9,338 nt of DNA, from contig DAOPQD010000112.1 of NCBI GenBank assembly GCA_035347995.1, positions 1-9,338 of the forward strand, in the 5' to 3' direction. Position 1 is the first letter of the stretch. Each line of letters starts with the position of its first letter. Shown here one piece after another: positions 1 through 4,545 of the stretch. This stretch comes from JAAZNO01 sp012798275 (GTDB taxonomy: Bacteria > Chloroflexota > Anaerolineae > B4-G1 > SLSP01). The position numbers and the translations under genes were made by a program. The notes beneath the pieces are model-generated. The model saw only the letters and a list, made by a program, of their open reading frames with translations. It made no database searches and was not told the origin of the DNA.

Positions 1-6
1 GGGGTC

Positions 7-34
7 TTGTCAAATCATGGGTCTGTGGTATAAT
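7..34 (+). promoter_or_regulatory. sigma70 promoter of the tRNA-Gly gene
   Basis: A -35 box TTGTCA (7-12) and a perfect -10 box TATAAT (29-34) are separated by 16 bp. Transcription would start near 41, about 14 bp before the mature tRNA 5' end, leaving a short 5' leader for RNase P to remove. No other gene lies between this promoter and the tRNA. Confidence 0.85.
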
Positions 35-54
35 TTTTCTCGTTGAAGCAAGAT

Positions 55-126
55 GCGGGTATAGTTCAGTGGTAGAACGCTTGCTTCCCAAGCAAGATGT
101 CAAGGGTTCGAATCCCTTTACCCGCT
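55..126 (+). tRNA. trnG: tRNA-Gly (anticodon CCC)
   Basis: A full cloverleaf can be drawn. The acceptor stem GCGGGTA (55-61) pairs with TACCCGC (119-125). The D stem is GTTC/GAAC (64-67/75-78). The anticodon stem CTTGC/GCAAG (80-84/92-96) closes the loop TTCCCAA, with anticodon CCC at 87-89. The variable loop has five bases, and the T stem AAGGG/CCCTT encloses the TTCGAAT loop. The discriminator base is T126. CCA is not encoded (the next bases are CAA), so it must be added by nucleotidyltransferase. The tRNA reads GGG glycine codons. It has its own promoter and terminator and is therefore a single-gene unit. Confidence 0.97.
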
Positions 127-129
127 CAA

Positions 130-163
130 CCGTCTGGCGTTCCCACGCCGGACGGTTTTTTTT
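130..163 (+). terminator. Rho-independent terminator of the tRNA unit
   Basis: An 11-bp stem is formed by 130-140 and 145-155 (CCGTCTGGCGT with ACGCCGGACGG, one T-G wobble). It has a TCCC tetraloop and is followed directly by eight T residues (156-163). It lies four bases after the tRNA 3' end and cleanly separates the tRNA from the regulator promoter. Confidence 0.93.
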
Positions 164-195
164 GTTCGAGTTTGACCGCTTCCCACGTTTTCCCA

Positions 196-223
196 TTGAC
201 AGCGCTCGAAATGCGCTTATAAT
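196..223 (+). promoter_or_regulatory. sigma70 promoter of the LacI-family regulator
   Basis: A consensus -35 box TTGACA (196-201) and a consensus -10 box TATAAT (218-223) are spaced by 16 bp. The predicted start site, near 230, falls in the adjacent operator palindrome. The transcript would have a leader of about 100 nt before the regulator ATG. A promoter this close to consensus should be very strong when not repressed, which fits tight autorepression. Confidence 0.85.
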
Positions 224-229
224 GAGACA

Positions 230-243
230 TGGGAGCGCTCCCG
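230..243. promoter_or_regulatory. CelR/CebR-type LacI operator
   Basis: The perfect 12-bp palindrome GGGAGCGCTCCC (231-242) begins 8 bp after the -10 box and overlaps the expected start site. With the preceding T it matches 13 of 14 positions of the box bound by actinobacterial cellobiose regulators CelR and CebR (TGGGAGCGCTCCCA, known from those families). Bound repressor would block initiation of its own gene. A poorer half-match, AGCGCT (201-206), overlaps the -35 box and could be an auxiliary site, but that is weak. I found no second copy of this operator in front of the phosphorylase genes. Confidence 0.85.
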
Positions 244-282
244 CGATAGGGCGGCGATGTCAGAGCCAGCGTAAAGGGCGTC

Positions 283-322
283 GCAGGCGTTTCCTGCTCG
301 AAAAGACCCGTGCTGCAGGAGG
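283..322 (+). promoter_or_regulatory. Possible alternative hairpins over the regulator ribosome binding site
   Basis: The leader carries GCAGG (283-287), CCTGC (293-297) and a second GCAGG (315-319) that overlaps the Shine-Dalgarno AGGAGG (317-322). CCTGC can pair with the first copy in a 5-bp stem with a 5-nt loop. It can also pair, one base longer, with the second copy, which would hide the ribosome binding site. The stems are short, so this may be chance. Confidence 0.25.
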
Positions 323-329
323 CTGGAAT

Positions 330-1343
330 ATGGCGACATTGGAAGAGATTGCCCGTCTGAGCGGCGTTTCGCGTTCGACGGTGTCCCGGGTCATCAACAA
401 CGATCCGCATGTGAGCGAGGAGACCCGCGCGCGCGTTCTGGAAGTGGTGGTGCGGCTCAACTATCAGCCCAACGCCATCGCTCGCAGTCTGGCCGCCGGC
501 AAGACGCACGTCCTGGGCCTGATCATCCCCAAGCGGGTGGTCGAGGTCTTCTCCGACCCCTATTTCCCCATCCTTCTGCAAGGGGCCTTCGCCGCCTGTA
601 ATGCCCGTGATTATGCCATGACGTTGTGGATGGCAGATCCGGCTGATGAAATACGCTTCATCGCCAAGGTGCTGAACAACGGCTTGCTTGATGGCGTCAT
701 CATCTCCTCGATGGTGCTGGACGATCCCCTCGTCACCGCGCTGAACGCCTCAAAGCTGCCCTTTGTGCTTGTGGGACGGCATCCCAGCGCGCCGGAGGTG
801 AGTTACGTGGATGTAGATAACATTTCCAGCGCTCAGATGGCCGTCGAGCACCTTTACCGGCTCGGGTATCGGCGTATCGCTACCATTACGGGGATGCTGG
901 ACACCATTTCTGGCGTGGATCGCCGGCAGGGCTATGAGAATGCGCTCCGCATCCATGCCATCCCCGTTGATCCGGCGCTGATTGTGGAGGGCGGCTTCAG
1001 TGAGACGGGAGGCGAGGCGGCGATGCGGCGCCTCTTGCCGCTGCGCCCCGACGCGATTTTCATCGCCAGTGATGCGATGGCTGCGGGCGCGCTGCGCGTG
1101 TTGCGCGAGGCGGGCCTGCGCGTGCCGCAGGACATGGCCGTGGTGAGCTTCGACGACACGCCTATCGCCAGTCGCACCGAGCCGCCGCTCACGACCGTCC
1201 GGCAACCCATTGAGGCCCTGGGGGAGACGGCGGTCAACACCTTGCTGCATGTGCTGGAGCATCCCGACGCCGGGCCGCGACGGGTGATCCTGCCGACGCG
1301 GTTGATCATCCGGGAATCGTGCGGCGCCAGTCAACGCCTGTAG
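330..1343 (+). CDS. LacI-family transcriptional regulator, CelR-like (probable cellobiose-responsive repressor)
   Basis: This is a 337-residue DNA-binding repressor of normal LacI/GalR length. Residues 3-22 form the helix-turn-helix (LEEIARLSGVS followed by TVSRVIN). The hinge helix follows at about 45-57 (YQPNAIARSL, with the minor-groove leucine at 54). From about residue 60 there is a two-lobed sugar-binding core, including the late FDDTPIAS segment and PPLTTVRQP typical of the family. The start is chosen at ATG 330 because AGGAGG (317-322) sits 7 bp upstream and the homology begins there. The longer open frame runs back into the tRNA and is not coding. The operator over its promoter is the CelR box, so the inducer is probably cellobiose or a related beta-glucoside, and the gene is probably autorepressed. 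The cellobiose phosphorylase gene 420 bp downstream supports this. No T-tract terminator follows, so some read-through is possible. Confidence 0.93.
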   Translation: MATLEEIARLSGVSRSTVSRVINNDPHVSEETRARVLEVVVRLNYQPNAIARSLAAGKTHVLGLIIPKRVVEVFSDPYFPILLQGAFAACNARDYAMTLWMADPADEIRFIAKVLNNGLLDGVIISSMVLDDPLVTALNASKLPFVLVGRHPSAPEVSYVDVDNISSAQMAVEHLYRLGYRRIATITGMLDTISGVDRRQGYENALRIHAIPVDPALIVEGGFSETGGEAAMRRLLPLRPDAIFIASDAMAAGALRVLREAGLRVPQDMAVVSFDDTPIASRTEPPLTTVRQPIEALGETAVNTLLHVLEHPDAGPRRVILPTRLIIRESCGASQRL

Positions 1344-1486
1344 GGAAGAGGGCGCCTCGAGTCCATAGCTTTGACAGAACTGACGTATCATTCCGCGGCG
1401 GGGCGTGGCGGGTCTAAAGATAAGGTAATGGTTCAGCCTGGTGTCAGGTAGCTCGACGGCGATGGATGAGCCTTGGTGAGCTGCAG
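1344..1486. other. Non-coding stretch after the regulator
   Basis: I see no gene, terminator or convincing promoter here. A perfect TTGACA (1371-1376) stands alone: no -10-like hexamer lies 15-19 bp downstream, and TATCAT at 1386 is too close. Together with the repeat element that follows, this makes a 420-bp gap before the cellobiose phosphorylase. Confidence 0.6.
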
Positions 1487-1557
1487 CTTTTGCCCCTCCC
1501 CCAGCCCCAAAATAAGGGGGTTTTGCAGGCGGGCATAGCCCGCCCGCAAAACCCCAC

Positions 1558-1600
1558 AAAAAAAATCCCCCTTCCCCCCGCGTGCGCGGGGGGAAGGGGG
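1558..1600 (-). terminator. Terminator-shaped hairpin inside repeat copy 1 (minus strand)
   Basis: Read on the minus strand, the 16-bp GC hairpin (1600-1567) is followed after one base by eight T residues (1565-1558), the form of an intrinsic terminator. No minus-strand gene lies just upstream, so this is probably a built-in property of the repeat rather than the end of a local transcript. It could block antisense transcription entering the regulator gene. Confidence 0.4.
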
Positions 1601-1615
1601 TCAGGGGATAGGGGG
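1588..1615 (+). other. Putative G-quadruplex motif
   Basis: Four G-tracts of 6, 5, 4 and 5 bases are separated by AA, TCA and ATA, satisfying a four-tetrad quadruplex pattern with short loops. The first two tracts are also the right arm of the hairpin at 1567-1600, so the two structures exclude each other. The motif is on the coding strand, about 150 bp before the cellobiose phosphorylase start. Confidence 0.55.
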
Positions 1616-1763
1616 CAAAAGTTGATTCTCAATCTTCAGCAGTCGCCAGGAAACCTTGTGTTTTTTAGCCAATGGCTGAACAGTTACAAGATAAGAAACT
1701 TCGCGTTTTCGGCATTTTCTGCGGTTAGATTTGCTCATACCAGGTGGGGGATGGAGGCATGGA

Positions 1764-4235
1764 ATGCGCTATGGCTTTTTTGACGATCAACGTCGTGAGT
1801 ATGTGATTACTCGTCCGGATACACCGTTGCCATGGATCAATTATTTGGGCAGTCAGGATTATTTCGGCCTCATCTCCAACACGGCGGGCGGCTATTCCTT
1901 CTACCGCGATGCGCGGCTGCGACGGCTCACCCGTTACCGCTACAACAACGTGCCCTTGGACAGCGGCGGCCGCTATCTCTACCTGCGGGATGACGCTTCC
2001 GGCGCTTTCTGGTCGCCGACCTGGCAGCCCACGCAGATGCCGTTGGAGGAGTACACCTGTCGCCATGGCATGGGCTACACGCTCATCAGCTCGCTCCGCG
2101 ACGGCATTGCGGTGGAGGTCCGTTACTTCGTCCCCTTGGATGAGACCCTGGAGATCTGGCAGCTCACGGTGGCGAATCGCCGCGCCGAACCGGCGACGCT
2201 TTCCCTGTTTTCGCTGGTGGAATTCGCGCTTTGGGACGCCCAGGATGACGCCACCAACTTCCAGCGCAATTTCAGCATCGGCGAGGTGGAAGTGGAAGAG
2301 GGCGTCATCTACCACAAGACGGAATACCGGGAGCGCCGCAATCACTTCGCGTATTTCGCCTGTTCCGCGCCGGTCGTCGGCTTCGACACGCAGCGTGACG
2401 CCTTTCTGGGGCCGTATCGCGGCTGGGCGGCGCCGCAGGTTGTCGTCGAGGGGGCCGCGCGCAATTCCGTAGCGCATGGCTGGGCGCCCATCGGTTCGCA
2501 TCACGTGCGGCTGGAACTTGCGCCCGGCGCGTCGCAGCAGGTGATCTTCCTCCTCGGCTATCACGAAAACCCCCGCAACGCCAAATTCGCTGATGCGGCC
2601 CTGCAGGTGCTCAACAAGACGACGGTCAAGCCGATCATCGCGCGTTACTTCGATCCCGTCCAGGTGGATGCCGCGTTCGAGGCGTTGCGCGGCTATTGGG
2701 ACGACTTGCTGGGACGGCTGACAGTGACGACGCCCGACGGGCACACGAACCGCATGGTCAACATCTGGAACGCCTATCAGTGTATGATCACCTTCAACAT
2801 GTCCCGTTCCGCCTCGTATTTCGAATCGGGGATGGGGCGGGGGATGGGCTTCCGCGATTCCAACCAGGACTTGTTGGGCTTCGTGCCCATGGCGCCAGAG
2901 CGCGCCCGCGAGCGGATTCTTGACATCGCGGCGACGCAACTGCCCGATGGCGGCGCCTATCACCAGTATCAGCCCCTCACCAAGCGGGGAAATGATGCTG
3001 TTGGCAGCGGCTTCAACGACGATCCCTTGTGGTTGATCTTGAGCGTCGGCGCGTATTTGCGGGAGACGGGCGATGGGTCCCTCCTGGCGGAACCGGTGCC
3101 TTACGACAACGCGCCCGGCACGGAGACGTCGCTCTATGAGCATTTGGAGCGCGCTGTGCAGTACACCCTGGAGCGCCTGGGGCCGCACGGCCTCCCGCTC
3201 ATCGGGCATGCGGATTGGAACGATTGCCTCAATCTCAACACCTTCTCGGACGAGCCGGGACAATCGTTTCAGGTCCTTCAGAGCCAGGACGGCAAGACGG
3301 CGGAATCGGTCTTCATCGGCGGGCTGTTCGTGCTGGCGGCGGACGAGCTGGCGTCCATCAGCGCGGAGGCGTGTCGGCGAGGGGGCGAAGCGCTGGACGT
3401 GCGGCCCGCTGCGGCGCAATTCTACCGCGAGGCGGCCCGGCAGATGCGGGAGACGGTCCTGGCGCACGGCTGGGACGGCGAGTGGTTCCTGCGGGCTTAC
3501 GATCATTTCGGGCACAAGGTGGGCTCGCGGGAGTGCGATGAGGGGCGCCTCTTCATCGAGCCGCAAGGGATGTGTGTGATGGCGGGCATCGGCGTGGAGT
3601 CGGGGCACGCGGAACGGGCGCTGACGGCGGTGGCGCAGCATCTGGCGACGCCGCACGGCATCATGCTCAATCAGCCCGCTTATACCCGTTATCACATCGA
3701 ATTGGGCGAGATCACTTCCTATCCGCCGGGCTACAAGGAGAACGCCGGCGTCTTTTGCCACACCAACCCGTGGATCATGATCGCGGAGGTGGTGTTGGGA
3801 CACGGCGAGCAGGCCTTCGATTACTACACGCGCCTCAACCCGTCGGCGCGCGAGGCCATCAGCGAGGTGCACCGCTGCGAGCCTTACGTCTACGCTCAGA
3901 TGATCGCCGGGAGGGACGCGCCGACGTACGGCGAGGCGAAGAATTCCTGGCTTACCGGCACGGCGGCGTGGAATTATGTCGCCATCACGCAGTGGATTTT
4001 GGGGATCCGCCCCGGTTTTGCCGGCCTGGAGCTGGCGCCTGTCATTCCCGCCGCGTGGGACGGCTTCACCGCGACGCGGCGCTTTCGCGGCGTGACCTAT
4101 CACATCACCGTGAGGCGCGAGGGGCCCGGCAACGACGTCTCCCTGCGGGTGGAAGGGCAGCCTGTGGCGGGGACGGTGATCCCGCTGCCGGCGGCGGGCC
4201 AGACCGACGTGATCGTGGAGGCGGTGTTGCGGTAG
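1764..4235 (+). CDS. cbp: Cellobiose phosphorylase (GH94, EC 2.4.1.20)
   Basis: The 823-residue protein has the usual length of cytoplasmic cellobiose phosphorylases. These enzymes convert cellobiose and phosphate to alpha-glucose 1-phosphate and glucose. The N-terminus (MRYGFFDD, then PLPWINYLG and GGYSFYRDARLRRLTRYRY) is the family's beta-sandwich signature. The (alpha/alpha)6 barrel contains the catalytic motif HADWNDCLNL, with the general acid at Asp487. Phosphate and glucose contacts are GFRDSNQD (Arg364, Asp365), His666 in FCHTNPW, and Thr731-Gly732 in LTGTAAWNY. Glu649, in the loop GEITSYPPGYKEN, corresponds to the acceptor-site glutamate of characterised enzymes. The start is ATG 1764, with GGAGG at 1753-1757; an ATG 33 bp upstream lacks both a site and homology. 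There is no signal peptide. No CelR operator is visible upstream; the leader instead carries the structured repeat. Confidence 0.95.
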   Translation: MRYGFFDDQRREYVITRPDTPLPWINYLGSQDYFGLISNTAGGYSFYRDARLRRLTRYRYNNVPLDSGGRYLYLRDDASGAFWSPTWQPTQMPLEEYTCRHGMGYTLISSLRDGIAVEVRYFVPLDETLEIWQLTVANRRAEPATLSLFSLVEFALWDAQDDATNFQRNFSIGEVEVEEGVIYHKTEYRERRNHFAYFACSAPVVGFDTQRDAFLGPYRGWAAPQVVVEGAARNSVAHGWAPIGSHHVRLELAPGASQQVIFLLGYHENPRNAKFADAALQVLNKTTVKPIIARYFDPVQVDAAFEALRGYWDDLLGRLTVTTPDGHTNRMVNIWNAYQCMITFNMSRSASYFESGMGRGMGFRDSNQDLLGFVPMAPERARERILDIAATQLPDGGAYHQYQPLTKRGNDAVGSGFNDDPLWLILSVGAYLRETGDGSLLAEPVPYDNAPGTETSLYEHLERAVQYTLERLGPHGLPLIGHADWNDCLNLNTFSDEPGQSFQVLQSQDGKTAESVFIGGLFVLAADELASISAEACRRGGEALDVRPAAAQFYREAARQMRETVLAHGWDGEWFLRAYDHFGHKVGSRECDEGRLFIEPQGMCVMAGIGVESGHAERALTAVAQHLATPHGIMLNQPAYTRYHIELGEITSYPPGYKENAGVFCHTNPWIMIAEVVLGHGEQAFDYYTRLNPSAREAISEVHRCEPYVYAQMIAGRDAPTYGEAKNSWLTGTAAWNYVAITQWILGIRPGFAGLELAPVIPAAWDGFTATRRFRGVTYHITVRREGPGNDVSLRVEGQPVAGTVIPLPAAGQTDVIVEAVLR

Positions 4236-4281
4236 AGGTGGCGAGGACGCCTGCAAACTGGCCTGAACAAAAATAACATGG

Positions 4282-4329
4282 GAACGTGCGAAGGTGTCCA
4301 GGTGTGAAGATGTGAACGTGGAAACGTAA
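4282..4329 (+). repeat. Degenerate 8-bp tandem repeat (six units)
   Basis: Six consecutive octamers keep phase exactly: GAACGTGC, GAAGGTGT, CCAGGTGT, GAAGATGT, GAACGTGG and AAACGTAA. The consensus is close to GAAGGTGT. The array is non-coding and lies just after the cellobiose phosphorylase stop codon. Confidence 0.7.
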
Positions 4330-4374
4330 GTGATTCGCCTATGCGCTGACTTGCCTATTTTCTGAGAAGGTCAC

Positions 4375-4395
4375 TTACGGATTACGCATCACGCA
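4375..4395 (+). repeat. Degenerate 7-bp tandem repeat (TTACGCA type)
   Basis: Three in-phase heptamers, TTACGGA, TTACGCA and TCACGCA, run directly into leader module A. Related heptamer arrays occur at 4461-4481 (GTGAGTC, GTGAGTT, GTAACTG), at 4505-4525 (TCTCATG, GCTCACG, GTTCTCT) and at 9132-9145 (GTGAGCC, GTGAGTC). The style recalls the short tandem heptanucleotide repeats known from cyanobacterial intergenic regions. Confidence 0.65.
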
Positions 4396-4427
4396 TTTTC
4401 GGAGACTATTTTATACGAGGAGACACC
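4395..4427 (+). repeat. Shared leader module, copy A
   Basis: Positions 4395-4417 match 22 of 23 bases of the mscS leader (9123-9101, minus strand), including GAGACTATTTTATACG. Both copies lead into a Shine-Dalgarno (GAGGAG here, GGAGG at mscS) and an ATG. Here the ATG opens only a 16-codon frame, as if a translation-start cassette had been copied without its gene. Confidence 0.7.
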
Positions 4428-4478
4428 ATGTGCTGGCGCGTACTATCCAGGCATGAAAATGTGAGTCGTGAGTTGTAA
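4428..4478 (+). CDS. Possible 16-residue leader peptide or gene-start remnant
   Basis: An ATG follows GAGGAG (4417-4422) at 5-bp spacing and opens a frame of 16 codons ending at TAA 4476, 67 bp before the second GH94 gene. The peptide begins MCWRVLSR and ends with REL; I recognise no family. The upstream sequence is nearly the same as the mscS translation leader, so the initiation site may work. The body may be a true leader peptide, or just random sequence behind a duplicated leader. There is no run of codons for one amino acid and no attenuator hairpin to suggest classical attenuation. Confidence 0.25.
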   Translation: MCWRVLSRHENVSREL

Positions 4479-4536
4479 CTGCGCAGGGGCCGCGACGACT
4501 CTCTTCTCATGGCTCACGGTTCTCTATTTTCGGAGG
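4461..4536 (+). repeat. Shared leader module, copy C (upstream of the second GH94)
   Basis: This segment aligns with the mscS leader read on the minus strand (9177-9097). Matching blocks are GTAACT, GCGCAG with GG following, CTC words, GGCTCAC and TCTCTATTTTC (4521-4531). Copy C then joins directly to GGAGGAA, as if about 16 bp present in the mscS copy had been lost. The module supplies the ribosome binding site GGAGG (4532-4536) of the GH94 gene. Confidence 0.6.
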
Positions 4537-4545
4537 AATTCCCCT

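Larger units (their letters stand above)
1487..1687 (+). repeat. MITE-like structured intergenic repeat, copy 1
   Basis: The left part is bounded by perfect 10-bp inverted ends, CTTTTGCCCC (1487-1496) and GGGGCAAAAG (1612-1621). Inside are two long hairpins. One is 1517-1534 with 1538-1555 (18 bp, one mismatch, loop ATA). The other is 1567-1582 with 1585-1600 (16 bp, almost no loop). The stretch 1538-1687 matches the reverse complement of 9195-9338 at roughly 80 percent by eye. The match includes the A-run, the second hairpin, TTGATTCTCAATCTTC (1622-1637) and CAGTTAC at the end. The element therefore occurs at least twice, in the same orientation relative to the gene behind it. I see no clear target-site duplication and no transposase. 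It resembles a non-autonomous element or a dispersed structured repeat. Confidence 0.75.
4236..4545. other. Repeat-rich 310-bp gap between the two GH94 genes
   Basis: No intrinsic terminator or convincing promoter is visible. The gap holds an 8-bp tandem array, several 7-bp word arrays, two copies of a leader module shared with mscS, and a 16-codon reading frame, all listed separately. Its base composition is more AT-rich than the genes. Whether the two phosphorylase genes share a transcript cannot be settled from the sequence. Confidence 0.7.

Noticed and set aside
55..126. tRNA-Gly as an integration (attachment) site
   Set aside because: No integrase gene and no visible direct repeat of the tRNA 3' end elsewhere in the window.
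69..329. N-terminal extension of the regulator frame by 87 residues
   Set aside because: It begins inside the tRNA gene and runs through a terminator, promoter and operator. Family homology starts at ATG 330, which has its own AGGAGG.
1371..1376. Promoter from the perfect TTGACA after the regulator gene
   Set aside because: No -10-like hexamer at 15-19 bp; the only candidate, TATCAT, is 9 bp away.
1622..1640. Fur-like operator at the TTGATTCTCAATC dyad
   Set aside because: It shares only a half-site with Fur-type boxes, lies within the repeat in both copies, and nothing around it relates to iron.
1466..1783. Plus-strand frame of 105 codons before the cellobiose phosphorylase
   Set aside because: It translates the hairpins and G-runs of the repeat element and overlaps the true start. 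No recognisable protein.
1725..4256. Long minus-strand open frame (843 codons) opposite the cellobiose phosphorylase
   Set aside because: It mirrors the GC-rich codon pattern of the sense gene, is rich in Arg, His, Pro and Gln, and shows no family motif. The sense strand encodes a textbook GH94 enzyme.
4408..4416. -10 promoter element in TATTTTATAC of the shared leader
   Set aside because: It lies directly before the Shine-Dalgarno, so a transcript starting there would lack the ribosome binding site, and no -35 box is at proper spacing.
4468..4545. 26-residue N-terminal extension of the second GH94 from GTG 4468
   Set aside because: It would translate heptamer repeats. Homology begins at MRYGYFDD, directly behind GGAGG.
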